Origin: Clostridia bacterium
GTDB taxonomy: Bacteria > Bacillota > DAOUPZ01
Assembly (NCBI GenBank): GCA_030625885.1
Contig: DAOUPZ010000008.1
Location: 1-64,000, forward strand
Reading direction: 5' to 3'
Length of the DNA stretch: 64,000 bases
How positions within the stretch are numbered: position 1 is the first letter of the stretch; each line of letters starts with the position of its first letter. Under the pieces are notes generated by a model, which had not been told where the DNA came from, ran no database searches, and worked only from the letters and a program-made list of their open reading frames with translations. The position numbers and the translations under genes are program-made. Below are positions 7,999 to 17,973 of this stretch, one piece after another.

Positions 7999-9963
7999 AT
8001 GAGGTTGCATAGTGTTCGAATGAAAGTAATTACCGTTATTATTATTGCGCTCACAATAGGTATTTCAAGTTTAACGTTTGTTAATTATTTCAAAGCGAAA
8101 CAGATTATCGAACAAAATGTCGAAGATGCGGCTTTAACATTAGCTGAGAATTCGGGGAAAATGTTTGGGTTATGGTTTGATGAACGTCGAAGTTATCTTA
8201 GAACAATAGCATCTATGCCGGATATACTATTAGAAGGCAATAATGACGTTATTGTACCGTACTTAAACAGCATTAATGAAAATTCTTCAAAAGGAGATTT
8301 TGAAAGCTATTTTTATGCAGACAAAGAGGGTAACTGTATTGATAGTTTAGGTAACATGAGTCAAATAAAAGGTACTTCGTATTTCGCTAAAGTTATAAAT
8401 GAAGGTGCGTTTGTTGTGTGCGACCCAATTGTATCGAAGGATAGTAATGAAGTAGTAATCACCTTAGCTTACCCTATTAAAAAAGGTGATGAGATTGTTG
8501 GGGTTATTGGTTCTAACGCTTGGGGTAGTAAATTAATTAAAAGACTCACAGCCATTAAAGTAGGAGAGACGGGTTGTGCGTTTATTATTAAAAACGATGG
8601 TACAACTATATTTGCCCCTAACGAAAGTGAAATAGATACAACAATCGATAGTGCTTCAGAAAAAGTGGTAAAAGGGGAAGTAGGTGTTATACAGACCAAT
8701 ATCGAAAGCATAGAATATTATTTATCCTATGCTCCGGTAAATAAAACAAATTGGATGCTGCTTACAAAAGCGCCAGTGAGTGAGTTTACGTTAAAATTAC
8801 GTACATTAGGCATAAATAATTTAATAAGCGGTTTATTTGTAAGTATCATTATTATATTGTTTTTAGGCATTATGCTGACAAAAATGGTAATACACCCGAT
8901 TAAGAAAACGACGTCGCTGTTAAAAGATATAGCAGAAGGAGAAGGGGATTTGACGAAGCGGCTTGAAGTTAAATCAAATGACGAAATTGGAGAGCTAAGC
9001 CGGTACTTCAATCATTTTGTTGAGAAATTACATTTTATCGTAAAAGAGGTAAAACGAAATGCTGATATGTTACCGCAAAACTCTTATTCATTGGCTAGTA
9101 CAGCTGAAGAGACGTCGGCATCAATTAATGAAGTTTCTAGGGCAATAGAAGAATTGGCAATGGGTGCTTCTACACAGGCAAAGGAAGCCAGTCAGGGTTC
9201 AGAAAGGATCGCAGCATTTGGTAATGAAATAGTGGTTATCAAACAAGCTGTACAAAACGCCAAAACATATTATGATCATGTGAATGAACTCAGCCAGGAA
9301 GGGTTAAATACGTTTAATGCTTTATCGGATAAATTCGGTCAAAGTACGGAAACGAATAAGCAGGTGACGGCTCATGTTGAACAATTAACGGAAAAGTCAA
9401 TTTCAATCAATCAAATTGTTAACGCTATTCAATCGGTAGCAGATCAGACCAATCTATTAGCTTTAAATGCAGCGATTGAAGCGGCACGAGCAGGGGAAGC
9501 AGGCAGAGGATTTGCGGTTGTCGCTGATGAGATAAGAAAACTAGCTGAACAAACAGCTGTTTCTACCAAAGAGATTGAAAGTATTATTAATGAAATTCAA
9601 GCAGAAATTTCTATTACAAAGGATAATGTGGATCAGTCTAATATCATTGCTAATGAAAATCAAGCTGCAGTCAAAGAAACGACTGAAGGGTTCAATAAAA
9701 TTTCGCAGGCCATAGGAAAAACAAGTAATGAAATGGATTGTTTAATCCAAAGTATTGACTGCGTCGATACTGAAAAGAAAGCTATTCTAGAAAATATTCA
9801 GGGTATTGTAGTCATTGCTGAAGAAGCGGCTGCTTCAACTGAAGAAGTTTCGGCTTCGGTTGAAGAGCAAGCTGCCACAGTAGAAACAATGGCAAATACA
9901 GCAGAAGAGTTGAAACAAATTGCAGAGTTATTAAAGGAAGAGATGGATAAATTTAAGATTTGA
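7999..9963 (+). CDS. Methyl-accepting chemotaxis protein, dCache sensor
   Basis: 654 residues. One membrane helix (~9-31), an extracellular dCache-like sensor (~35-270, with [14 protein letters not shown] and [14 protein letters not shown]), a second helix (~272-296), HAMP (~297-345), and a cytoplasmic signalling rod whose tip carries [20 protein letters not shown] near residue 485. It signals to CheA/CheW, which are not in this window. The HAMP and rod are nearly identical to the receptor at 17974 while the sensors are unrelated. GAGGAGG precedes the ATG. It sits behind the duplicated leader RNA and ends at a palindromic terminator. Confidence 0.95.
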   Translation: MRLHSVRMKVITVIIIALTIGISSLTFVNYFKAKQIIEQNVEDAALTLAENSGKMFGLWFDERRSYLRTIASMPDILLEGNNDVIVPYLNSINENSSKGDFESYFYADKEGNCIDSLGNMSQIKGTSYFAKVINEGAFVVCDPIVSKDSNEVVITLAYPIKKGDEIVGVIGSNAWGSKLIKRLTAIKVGETGCAFIIKNDGTTIFAPNESEIDTTIDSASEKVVKGEVGVIQTNIESIEYYLSYAPVNKTNWMLLTKAPVSEFTLKLRTLGINNLISGLFVSIIIILFLGIMLTKMVIHPIKKTTSLLKDIAEGEGDLTKRLEVKSNDEIGELSRYFNHFVEKLHFIVKEVKRNADMLPQNSYSLASTAEETSASINEVSRAIEELAMGASTQAKEASQGSERIAAFGNEIVVIKQAVQNAKTYYDHVNELSQEGLNTFNALSDKFGQSTETNKQVTAHVEQLTEKSISINQIVNAIQSVADQTNLLALNAAIEAARAGEAGRGFAVVADEIRKLAEQTAVSTKEIESIINEIQAEISITKDNVDQSNIIANENQAAVKETTEGFNKISQAIGKTSNEMDCLIQSIDCVDTEKKAILENIQGIVVIAEEAAASTEEVSASVEEQAATVETMANTAEELKQIAELLKEEMDKFKI

Positions 9964-10006
9964 AGGATTTAACAAAAACTTAAGCGATTACAGGCTATAG
10001 TTTTAC

Positions 10007-10038
10007 AAAGGCAAGTCGGATGGTTCCGACTTGCCTTT
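10007..10038 (+). terminator. Palindrome after the chemoreceptor
   Basis: AAAGGCAAGTCGG and CCGACTTGCCTTT, 13 bp, around ATGGTT. The outer arms AAGGCAAGT/ACTTGCCTT are the same as in the repeat at 2083, so this looks like a dispersed palindrome used as a terminator. Confidence 0.65.
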
Positions 10039-10257
10039 AAAATTATGCTGGCATAATTTTAAGGTTTTTAAGAAGGGGTATTGGGGAATAAACAGAATTA
10101 CTTAGTATAACCAATGCAAGTAAGGGCTAGACCGTTCTCTCTGTTCTAGAAAGCGGGCTGTCATGAAATATTAATATGGGGTAAGCTATATTAAAATAGA
10201 TTAACAGGTAGATGTAAAAGTGGTAGGAATGGATAATAAATTAAAGGAGTGAATATA

Positions 10258-10479
10258 ATGGCGGATATCAAATATGAAATTCAAGAAACAGTAGGCGTGC
10301 TTTCAGAATCAGCTAAAGGATGGCAAAAGGAATTAAATCTGATCAGTTGGAATGGAAGAGAACCAAAATATGATATAAGAGATTGGGCGCCGGAACATGA
10401 AAAAATGGGAAAAGGCGTTACATTATCAAAAGAAGAGTTGAAAGGGTTAAGAGATATTCTGAATGATATGGACTTATAA
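10258..10479 (+). CDS. YdbC-family PC4-like single-strand DNA-binding protein
   Basis: 73 residues starting at ATG after AAAGGAGTG; a GTG nine bases upstream is less likely. The sequence DIKYEIQETVGVLSE, GWQKELNLISWNG, KYDIRDWAPEHEKMGKG and LSKEELKGLRDIL matches the YdbC/PC4 family. These small proteins form homodimers that bind single-stranded DNA through a curved beta sheet. The likely role is in transcription or DNA repair. The stop overlaps the start of the next dispersed repeat copy. Confidence 0.85.
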   Translation: MADIKYEIQETVGVLSESAKGWQKELNLISWNGREPKYDIRDWAPEHEKMGKGVTLSKEELKGLRDILNDMDL

Positions 10480-10512
10480 AAAAGCAAGCCAAGAACCGTC
10501 CTCGCTTGCAAG
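10479..10512 (+). repeat. Copy of the GAACCGTCC spacer repeat
   Basis: AAAAAAGCAAGCCAAGAACC followed by GTCCTCGCTTGC has the AGCAAG/CTTGCA-type arms and the AAGAACCGTCC core. Its first 18 bases also occur near 6126-6145. It separates the YdbC gene from the following operon. Confidence 0.6.
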
Positions 10513-10528
10513 AGATGAAAGGATCGCC

Positions 10529-11374
10529 ATGAGGAAGAAAAAGAAATACATATTAATATTTGCTTTGCTAATAGTGATACTCATTATGATTGGATATGGG
10601 TTTCAATATGAAGAACGGGTGTCTGTTGAAATGGATATTCCGAGAACATTACAAATGGGTACGGAAGCGTGCGTTGTATCCATTGAAGGTGATACGGTAG
10701 AGGTATATTCTAAGGCAGGACAACCGGTTATGAGCTATCGAGTAAATCATGGCAAGAAGATTATGAGCAGTTATGTTTGCGATTTAGATCATGATTCGGT
10801 TGATGAGCTGCTATTACTGACGGGAGAAAATGAGGCGATTTACGGGGAGAATCTGGTTATTTTATCTTTTAAGGATAAAATTGAAGAAGTATTTCGGCGG
10901 TCATTTACGAATATGAATCCTTGGAAGGTGCAATCAGCTGATGTTGATGGTGATGGACATATGGAAATAGCAGTCGGTGTTTATAAAAAGGCCAAGTTTC
11001 ATCCTGTTATGGCGAAAAGGCCTTTCCTGTATGATTTTGATGGCACAAGCCTGTCCCCTAAATGGCGTGGTTCCAGGTTATCAAGACCATTTGATGATTA
11101 TATTTTTGCCGATATTGATGGTAATGGTAAAGATGAAATTGTGGCGATAGAATTTTTATCAAATGGACGAAAGGTTGTCAATACTTACTACTGGAAAGGA
11201 TTTGGTTTTGAAGGAATGGGGGAGAGTCCGGAATATGAAGATATTACAGCACTTCGAAAAAATGGTTTAAAAGAAGGGAGAAGGATAATTGATGCTAGGG
11301 TGAAAGAAAATAACGGCTATAAATGGGTGGCTTTATATTACTGCAACGGTAAATTGGTGCTTGGAGAGGAATAG
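10529..11374 (+). CDS. Membrane-anchored FG-GAP/VCBS-repeat protein
   Basis: 281 residues from the ATG at 10529, with AAAGGATCG upstream. A positively charged start (MRKKKKY) and one membrane helix (~7-25) anchor it; the rest should lie outside the cell. Three acidic loops, DLDHDSVDE, DVDGDGHME and DIDGNGKDE, are the calcium-binding loops of FG-GAP/VCBS beta-propeller repeats. The gene ends 14 bp before the DUF3160 lipoprotein gene, so the two are probably one operon and may act together at the surface. No enzymatic motif seen. Confidence 0.75.
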   Translation: MRKKKKYILIFALLIVILIMIGYGFQYEERVSVEMDIPRTLQMGTEACVVSIEGDTVEVYSKAGQPVMSYRVNHGKKIMSSYVCDLDHDSVDELLLLTGENEAIYGENLVILSFKDKIEEVFRRSFTNMNPWKVQSADVDGDGHMEIAVGVYKKAKFHPVMAKRPFLYDFDGTSLSPKWRGSRLSRPFDDYIFADIDGNGKDEIVAIEFLSNGRKVVNTYYWKGFGFEGMGESPEYEDITALRKNGLKEGRRIIDARVKENNGYKWVALYYCNGKLVLGEE

Positions 11375-11388
11375 AAAGCGGGGTTTAT

Positions 11389-13533
11389 ATGAGAAAAGGA
11401 AATGTTTGGACCTATCTGCTATGCTTAATTTGTAGTATTTGTATTGTTTTATCAGGTTGCACAGCAAAAACTCAAAATACCCAAAGTAAATTTGAAAAGC
11501 CAATATGGACAACTGAAAGCGAGCAAAAAGTGATCGATATATCTTATGAGCCAATGAATTATGAAGCACAGGTTAAACCTTATAGGGTACAACAAGATTT
11601 GGGTAATGTCGCCAATCGGGCCCAGTTTGGCGATTTTACGCTAGAGCAGCAAAAACGATTGGCCCAAAACGGTTTTGTAGTTAACCCAGTAAAGCAGGAA
11701 CAGTTGTTTTATATTTATGAAGATAATGAGTATCAAAAGATCCCTTCTTTTATAACGGTGGATTCGGTATTACAGGTATATCATGTTTTTTATGACTATT
11801 CCTTGCGGACTTTGGAGAATGATCAATTAATCAACCTTTTGGAAGAAATGACGAACAGCATGCTTAATAAAGCGATAGCTATTTATGAAAAAATTGATAA
11901 TGAAACAGTGAAAGAGGCGCAGTTAAAAAACATTGCTTTTTTTGCTGTAGCTCAACAATTATTGGAAAAGCCGTTGCCTGATAATTTACCTGTAGCTGCT
12001 AAAGACATGGCTGCTGAGGAATACCAGCTTATTACTAAAGGGGGAAGTTTTAATCAGTCCGTTATATTCCCCTTTGAACTTGATTATAGCCAATATAAGC
12101 CGCGCGGTCATTATACCCGTAGTGACGTGCTAAAACGCTATTTTAAAACGATGATGTGGTATGGCCAGGCACCATTTCCTTTATATAAGGATATAGAGCA
12201 GCAGGAAAGAAATGTTGAACAAACGATGCAGGCACTTCTAATCACCTATAGTCTGTTTTTGCCAAACGATGGAACAGCGGATGCTGTTCGCTGGGAAAAC
12301 ATTTATGACCCTACCGTTTTTTATGTTGGCAATACTGATGATTTGAATGTTTATCATTATAAGGATTTGCTTATGAAAGTGTACGGTGAAGAGCCGGACA
12401 TTAACCTATTAAATGACATGAAATACTTGGATGAAATATATAATGAAGCGAAAAAGCTGCCGGAGCCGCAAATAAAAGCGAAATATACTGAGGTAACAAC
12501 ACCTGTGGGTAAGCAATTTAGGTTAATGGGGCAGCGGTATATCCCTGATTCCGAAATCATTCAGGAACTGGTTGAACCTTTACAAAGGCCAATTCCATCC
12601 GGACTTGATGTTATGGGTGTTTTGGGGTCAAAAAGAGCTTATGATTTGCAGATTAATCATTACCATGAAAATGAGAAATGGCCTGGATATATAGAAGCTT
12701 TTGAGAAAATGCAGGACAAATTTGCGGCAAAGCAGGAGGATACATGGCGTTCTAACATGTATTACGGTTGGTTGTGGGAACTAAAGAGCCTGCTTCATCC
12801 ATTTGCAGAAGGGTACCCCTCATTTATGACCAATCAGGCCTGGGAAGATAAATCGCTAAGTACTGCACTGGGAAGCTGGGCAGAATTACGGCATGATACC
12901 ATTCTTTACGGGAAGCAAAGTGCTTGCGAATGTGGCGGAGGAGAAGAATGGGGAGATCTTAAAGGCTATGTTGAGCCGAATGTAGGCGCTTACGAGAAAC
13001 TTTTATGGCTTACCCGGTATTCACGTGAGAATTTGACACAACGCGGGATATTGAGCGAAAAGATGGACTATAGAATGGAACGCTTTGAAGATTTATTACA
13101 ATTTTTACTTGATTGTTCAGTTAAAGAATTAAGAAATGAGCCGTTGACCATAGAAGAATATGACCAGCTTGTCACATTTGGCGGGGCATTGGAGGATTTA
13201 ACGACCACTTGTGCCGGTGACGGAATACGCTGGTTTGAAATAACGTCCCAAACGGATAAAAACATGGCGGTTATTGCCGATGTTCATACGATTGCCCCAA
13301 ATCAATTTAGTTCAGGGGGTTATTTAGAAGTTGGAGTGGGTCCTGCTTATGAGATTTATGTAGCCGTACCGATTGAAGGGGAAATCTATCTAACTCGGGG
13401 AGCGGTATTTAGTTACTATGAATTTGATTCAAACCAAAGGCTTACGGATGAAGAATGGCAAAAGATGCTAAAAGAAGAGCGCCAGCCTAAGCAGCCGGAT
13501 TGGATGAAGAGTTTTATAGGGAGTGGAAAATGA
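11389..13533 (+). CDS. DUF3160-type lipoprotein
   Basis: 714 residues. The N-terminal signal (TYLLCLICSICIVLSGC) has a lipobox with Cys at about residue 24, so it should be a lipid-anchored surface protein. The rest resembles DUF3160, a large family of unknown function: FITVDSVLQVYHVFYDYSLR, the YKPRGHYTRSDVLKRYFKTM stretch and the C-terminal VGPAYEIYVAVP block. DUF3160 proteins are widespread in Clostridia, commonly as lipoproteins. It follows the FG-GAP gene closely. The start ATG has AAAGCGGGG upstream. Function unknown. Confidence 0.8.
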   Translation: MRKGNVWTYLLCLICSICIVLSGCTAKTQNTQSKFEKPIWTTESEQKVIDISYEPMNYEAQVKPYRVQQDLGNVANRAQFGDFTLEQQKRLAQNGFVVNPVKQEQLFYIYEDNEYQKIPSFITVDSVLQVYHVFYDYSLRTLENDQLINLLEEMTNSMLNKAIAIYEKIDNETVKEAQLKNIAFFAVAQQLLEKPLPDNLPVAAKDMAAEEYQLITKGGSFNQSVIFPFELDYSQYKPRGHYTRSDVLKRYFKTMMWYGQAPFPLYKDIEQQERNVEQTMQALLITYSLFLPNDGTADAVRWENIYDPTVFYVGNTDDLNVYHYKDLLMKVYGEEPDINLLNDMKYLDEIYNEAKKLPEPQIKAKYTEVTTPVGKQFRLMGQRYIPDSEIIQELVEPLQRPIPSGLDVMGVLGSKRAYDLQINHYHENEKWPGYIEAFEKMQDKFAAKQEDTWRSNMYYGWLWELKSLLHPFAEGYPSFMTNQAWEDKSLSTALGSWAELRHDTILYGKQSACECGGGEEWGDLKGYVEPNVGAYEKLLWLTRYSRENLTQRGILSEKMDYRMERFEDLLQFLLDCSVKELRNEPLTIEEYDQLVTFGGALEDLTTTCAGDGIRWFEITSQTDKNMAVIADVHTIAPNQFSSGGYLEVGVGPAYEIYVAVPIEGEIYLTRGAVFSYYEFDSNQRLTDEEWQKMLKEERQPKQPDWMKSFIGSGK

Positions 13534-13591
13534 TTTGAAAAAATGTGAATGCTATAGATGGTTTGGTTAACACAAAAAAGGAAGTGGAGAT

Positions 13592-13810
13592 ATGAATCGT
13601 ACCATAAAAACAGGTAAAAGATATAGGCATTATAAAGGCAATATGTATCTTGTTTTACATATAGCTAGACATACGGAAACAATGGAGGAACTGGTGGTTT
13701 ATCAGGCGCTCTATGGGGAAAGAGGAATTTGGGTAAGACCGCTGGCTATGTTTTTGGAGCAGGTTGAAGTTAAAGGGGAATTACTTAATAGGTTTGAAGA
13801 AGTGGAATAA
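13592..13810 (+). CDS. DUF1653-family small protein
   Basis: 72 residues. The pattern GKRYRHYKGNMYLVLHIARHTETMEELVVYQ, then YGERGIWVRP and MFLEQVE, is characteristic of DUF1653, a single SH3-like domain of unknown role. GGAAGTGGAG lies before the ATG. It is 58 bp after the DUF3160 gene and could be cotranscribed. Confidence 0.85.
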   Translation: MNRTIKTGKRYRHYKGNMYLVLHIARHTETMEELVVYQALYGERGIWVRPLAMFLEQVEVKGELLNRFEEVE

Positions 13811-13907
13811 AAGACAGTCCAAGACGTTTATCTTATAAACAAGCTTGAAGTCTGGATATTGTTTATATTATAATCGCTTAAAACATATTAACAAAAAGGA
13901 GGCTGAA

Positions 13908-15539
13908 ATGAAAGATATTATTTATATAACAGGACACAGAAATCCCGACACGGATTCTATATGTTCTGCCATTGCCTATGCGGAATTGAAAAAAAAGCTA
14001 GGTTCTAATGCCATTCCTGTCAGGCTTGGGGATATTAACAGAGAAACAGAATTCGTACTTGATTACTTTAATGTTAGGGTCCCGCGATACCTTTCAAATG
14101 TAAAAACTCAGGTATCTGATTTAAATATCGATATTGTCAATCCGGCATCTGCAAATATATCTATTAGAACAGCTTGGATGATTATGAGAAAGAATAATAT
14201 TAAAACCTTACCGATTGTGGATGAAAACGAAAGATTTTTAGGGATTGTAACCCTTTCAGATATCACTAATAGGTATATGGATACCCTGGAAAATAATATC
14301 ATTGCTGCTAGTAAAACGCCTTTACATAATATTGTAGAGACTTTGAATGCAAAACTGGCTTATGGCAGTCAGTCTGAGTTTAAAACAACGGGGAAAGTGG
14401 TCATTGCAGCGGCGAAATCAGAAGAAATGGAATCATTTATGGAAGAAGGCTGTATCGTTATTACGGCCAATAGAAGTGATGTCCAATACAAAGCGGTAGA
14501 ATATGGGGCAAATTGTATTATTATTACCTGTGGAGATAAGGTTGATGAAGATGTATTGGAAATGGCCCGAATCAATAAATGTATCATTATGGTAACCCCC
14601 CTGGATACATTTACAGCTGCTAGACTGATCAATCAAAGTATTCCTGTTCATTTTATTATGTCACAAGAAAATATTATTAGTTTTAATGTAGATGATTTTT
14701 TGGATGATATTAAAGAAAAAATGCTTCAGACACGATTTCGAAATTACCCTGTTGTAGATGATCGCAATAGACTGAAAGGATTAATATCAAGATATCATTT
14801 CATTTCCCAGCGCAAGAAAAAAGTCATATTAGTGGACCATAATGAAAAAAGTCAAACAATCAACGGTATAGAAGAAGCTGAAATATTAGAGATTATCGAT
14901 CACCATCGAGTAGGCGATATCCAAACAGGGCAGCCCATTTACTTCAAGAATGAACCGGTAGGAAGCACGGCAACGATTGTAAGCAATATTTATTTTGAAA
15001 ATGGCATCAGTCCCTCTAAAAGCATATCAGGCATATTATGTGGTGCAATTCTTTCTGATACGATTCAATTTAAATCACCGACGAGTACCTACATGGATCA
15101 AATAACGGCTGAAAAGTTGAGTGAGCTTGCCGGGATTGATATAGATGAATTTGCATTTTCAATGTTTAAAGCAGGATCATCATTGCAGGGTAAAACGCCT
15201 AAAGAGATATTTAATCAAGATTTTAAAGCTTACAATCTAGGGAAATATAAAATAGGTATCAGTCAAATTCATACGATGGATATGGATAGCTTGCAAGAAA
15301 GTAAGGGCGCATTAATTGATTATATGAACGATGTTTGTGGGGATCAGGACTATAATCTTTTAATATTGTTAGTCACAGATATTCTAAAGGAAGGATCAGA
15401 GCTGTTGTATGTTGGGGCAGATAAGGGGTTAATTGAAAAAGCATTTAATGTGCAGTTGGGAGAAAATAGCGTTTATATTTCTGGTATCGTCTCTAGAAAG
15501 AAACAGGTGGTCCCCTTTATTTCTCTTGCAGTGGAATAA
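13908..15539 (+). CDS. ppaC: Manganese-dependent inorganic pyrophosphatase with CBS and DRTGG domains
   Basis: 543 residues from the ATG at 13908 (AAGGAGG eight bases before). A DHH phosphoesterase core is split: the N-terminal metal site GHRNPDTDS (residues ~8-16) and later the IDHHRVGD motif, with a C-terminal DHHA2 domain. Between them lie a CBS pair interrupted by a DRTGG domain (~75-300). This is the nucleotide-regulated CBS-PPase, where AMP or ADP inhibits and ATP or diadenosine polyphosphates activate. It hydrolyses PPi to phosphate in the cytoplasm. A long-stem terminator follows. Confidence 0.93.
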   Translation: MKDIIYITGHRNPDTDSICSAIAYAELKKKLGSNAIPVRLGDINRETEFVLDYFNVRVPRYLSNVKTQVSDLNIDIVNPASANISIRTAWMIMRKNNIKTLPIVDENERFLGIVTLSDITNRYMDTLENNIIAASKTPLHNIVETLNAKLAYGSQSEFKTTGKVVIAAAKSEEMESFMEEGCIVITANRSDVQYKAVEYGANCIIITCGDKVDEDVLEMARINKCIIMVTPLDTFTAARLINQSIPVHFIMSQENIISFNVDDFLDDIKEKMLQTRFRNYPVVDDRNRLKGLISRYHFISQRKKKVILVDHNEKSQTINGIEEAEILEIIDHHRVGDIQTGQPIYFKNEPVGSTATIVSNIYFENGISPSKSISGILCGAILSDTIQFKSPTSTYMDQITAEKLSELAGIDIDEFAFSMFKAGSSLQGKTPKEIFNQDFKAYNLGKYKIGISQIHTMDMDSLQESKGALIDYMNDVCGDQDYNLLILLVTDILKEGSELLYVGADKGLIEKAFNVQLGENSVYISGIVSRKKQVVPFISLAVE

Positions 15540-15604
15540 AATTTTGGTTTGGAAATAATATTGAAAACCTTCTTGACTTGTTATAGAAGACATCATTGAC
15601 TATA

Positions 15605-15662
15605 ATACCTTTAAAGTAGACGTGGTAATAAAATGATCATGAAACTTTGAAGGTATTTTTTT
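15605..15662 (+). terminator. Terminator after the pyrophosphatase gene
   Basis: A 13-bp stem (ATACCTTTAAAGT with ACTTTGAAGGTAT, one G-T pair), 26-nt loop and seven T residues. Confidence 0.75.
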
Positions 15663-15811
15663 ATGGGTAAATATGAAATTATTATAAAAAAACATTCCTT
15701 ATCGAGCCAGTACTGATTATTATGAAAATTTAAATGATTAACAAAGGAAAATGTACCATTATATAGAATATTTAGGTGAACATTCTATTTTATGGATAGA
15801 GGGATAAAATC

Positions 15812-17605
15812 ATGCGCTTAAAAACTAAACTGGTTCTTGTATTTGTGATGCTTACCTCGTTAGTTGCTTCCATTACGAGTATTGTTAGTTATAGTTTTGT
15901 TAAACAACATGTTTTAGAGGAACATGATAAATTGACGACACAATTTCTTGAGACAGAGGCCCAGAAATTTGATACGTGGCTTCAGCAAAAAGTAGGGGTA
16001 TTGGCCTCAGTAAGTCATAATTTAACAGCGCCAGGTCTTAGCATCCAGCAAAAACAATTCATTCTTGAATATCATAAACAAGATCTGGATATCCATGATT
16101 TATATGTCGGTTTGGAAAATGGCGAAGTTATTGCAGATTCTGTTACTATGGAAAATATATCCCTTGTTCCTAAATATGATCCTCGCTTTCGACCGTGGTA
16201 CCTACAGGGGAAGTTTGCTGGCGGGGTTGCTTTTTCTCAACCATATAAAAACATACTCAGTGATGAATATGATATCTTTACCATAACAATGCCTATATAT
16301 TTTCCGGAAGAAAACCTGAACGGCCTTGTTGGCATGGATATTAGATTACAATCACTTGCAAGTTACATTAAAGATTTACATGCTATAAAAAAATATAAAA
16401 AAAGCCAAGCCGTTCTCATTGATAAAAATGGGTTAATTTTAATGCATTCTGATTCTAAGTATATCTTTAATCCCATTCTTTCTCTACTGGAGTTTAATGG
16501 TATTGCTGAAAAGCTTCTTTTTGAAAACACTAAAATGTTTAAAGCGACCTACAAGAATCAAGAAGTGATTGTTAATAAACTGAACATTCCTTCTACAGAA
16601 TGGAAATTGGGTATTATTGTTCCTTATAACGAAGTTCTAGATCCTATAGCGTATTTAAAGCGGATATTTACCCTTGTTAGTATTATTTGTATTACAATTG
16701 CTTTATTTTGTTCCTTAATAATTTCCAAACAAATTTCAAAGCCGATTGAATTACTGAGTAGAAAAACAGTACAATTGGCAAATGGAGATTTAAATGTTAA
16801 GGTACCTGTAAAGGGTCGTGATGAAATCAGTATTTTAAGTCAGCATTTTAATGATACAGTACAACAAATAAAATTACTTATTAATAAGACTCAGGAAGCC
16901 AGCCGTTTGAAATCGGAATTTATTGCTAACATGTCCCATGAATTGCGGACGCCTTTGAACTCCATTATTGGCTTTACCCAACTTGTTTTAATACAAGCTG
17001 CCAATACATTAACACCAAAGCATATCAAGCATCTGCAAACCGTGGAACGTAATGGTCACCATCTTCTTAATCTGATCAACCAAATTTTGGATCTTTCTGC
17101 GATCGAAGTAGGGAAGGACGATTTGATTTTAGAAAAGTTTAACTGTGTAGAACTGATTAACGAAGTCATTGAATTAGCATTGCCTTTAGCTGAGAAAAAA
17201 CAACTAAAACTTATAAATGAATCAAGGGAAAGAGAAATATTTATTCAATCAGATCGTCAGAAATTATTTCAAATTCTTATCAATTTGATTGGAAATGCGA
17301 TTAAATTTACGGAAAAAGGAGAAGTGAAGCTCAAAGCAGAAACTGTTTTATTGGAAGATGGATCACAGACAATTAACATTTTTGTATCTGATACCGGTAT
17401 TGGTATTTATCAAGAAGATATTGAAACCATATTTGAGCCGTTCCGTCAGGTAGATGGTTCTCTTGCCCGTAAAAAAGATGGAACAGGTATTGGCCTTTAT
17501 CTCAGCCAAAAACTTTGTCATCTCTTAAAAGGACAAATAAATGTAAAAAGTAATGTGGGTGAAGGAACGACTTTTTACTGTTCATTCAAACAAGATATAT
17601 CATAG
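15812..17605 (+). CDS. Cache-domain sensor histidine kinase
   Basis: 597 residues. Membrane helix ~7-28, an extracellular dCache-like sensor (~33-270, with DPRFRPWYLQG), second helix ~283-306, HAMP ~307-360, dimerisation domain with phospho-accepting His in FIANMSHELRTPLNS (about residue 376), and an ATPase domain with VSDTGIGI and GTGIGLYLSQKL. A membrane-bound hybrid-type sensor kinase without its own receiver. No response regulator is adjacent, so it is an orphan. The upstream 270 bp hold the previous terminator and AT-rich DNA; the ATG has only a weak GAGGGA site. Confidence 0.92.
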   Translation: MRLKTKLVLVFVMLTSLVASITSIVSYSFVKQHVLEEHDKLTTQFLETEAQKFDTWLQQKVGVLASVSHNLTAPGLSIQQKQFILEYHKQDLDIHDLYVGLENGEVIADSVTMENISLVPKYDPRFRPWYLQGKFAGGVAFSQPYKNILSDEYDIFTITMPIYFPEENLNGLVGMDIRLQSLASYIKDLHAIKKYKKSQAVLIDKNGLILMHSDSKYIFNPILSLLEFNGIAEKLLFENTKMFKATYKNQEVIVNKLNIPSTEWKLGIIVPYNEVLDPIAYLKRIFTLVSIICITIALFCSLIISKQISKPIELLSRKTVQLANGDLNVKVPVKGRDEISILSQHFNDTVQQIKLLINKTQEASRLKSEFIANMSHELRTPLNSIIGFTQLVLIQAANTLTPKHIKHLQTVERNGHHLLNLINQILDLSAIEVGKDDLILEKFNCVELINEVIELALPLAEKKQLKLINESREREIFIQSDRQKLFQILINLIGNAIKFTEKGEVKLKAETVLLEDGSQTINIFVSDTGIGIYQEDIETIFEPFRQVDGSLARKKDGTGIGLYLSQKLCHLLKGQINVKSNVGEGTTFYCSFKQDIS

Positions 17606-17648
17606 GGATATATCGCAGGGACAGTAGTTAGCACTTTGTATTTTCTGT

Positions 17649-17671
17649 AAACCTTACGATGTAAGGTTTTT
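17649..17671 (+). terminator. Terminator after the orphan histidine kinase
   Basis: AAACCTTAC, loop GAT, GTAAGGTTT and a short T run, 44 bp after the kinase stop. Confidence 0.75.
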
Positions 17672-17875
17672 ATTGTATTATACATATGAAATTTTTTTAA
17701 GAAGTTTGAAGGAAAAAGTTGTATTATGTTTAAATATATTACATGATGTAGTATTATAGACAATGATAAATAAATTTCTCTGAGCTTGACCACCTAAAGT
17801 ATTTGGCTATGGTGCAAAGCCGTTAGGGTATAAGAGGAAACTTTTATGCCTCCCCTGTTGGAAAGGAGGAATAGA

Positions 17876-17920
17876 ATGGCTTTAACATTCTATGGTTATT
17901 TTTATTACCTACCAACATAG
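17876..17920 (+). CDS. Possible 14-aa leader peptide, copy B
   Basis: ATG after AAAGGAGGAATAG encodes MALTFYGYFYYLPT. Eight residues (LTFYGYF plus the start) are shared with the 9-aa frame of copy A. Its last codons lie in the terminator stem. Attenuation by translation of an aromatic-rich peptide is one explanation; chance is another. Confidence 0.3.
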   Translation: MALTFYGYFYYLPT

Positions 17921-17934
17921 TAGGTATTTTTTTT
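17906..17934 (+). terminator. Leader terminator, copy B
   Basis: TACCTAC and GTAGGTA around CAACATA, followed by eight T residues, 39 bp before the chemoreceptor ATG. Confidence 0.85.
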
Positions 17935-17973
17935 GAGTATTCTTAGCAATAATGACGATCAAGGAGGAGAATA

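Larger units (their letters stand above)
17690..17936 (+). ncRNA. Structured leader RNA before a chemoreceptor, copy B
   Basis: The second copy of the leader at 7718-7958, again ending just before a chemoreceptor start. The GAAA-capped stem is GGTATAAGAG with CTTTTATGCC (17827-17850), one base pair changed on both sides relative to copy A. The most divergent part is the loop after CACCTAAAG, while TGCAAAGCCGTTAGGG and the CCTCCCCTGTTGGAAAGGAGG-like region (17850-17870) are unchanged. The AT-rich part ahead of the aptamer-like section is also shared, so the duplicated block probably includes the promoter. Confidence 0.55.
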
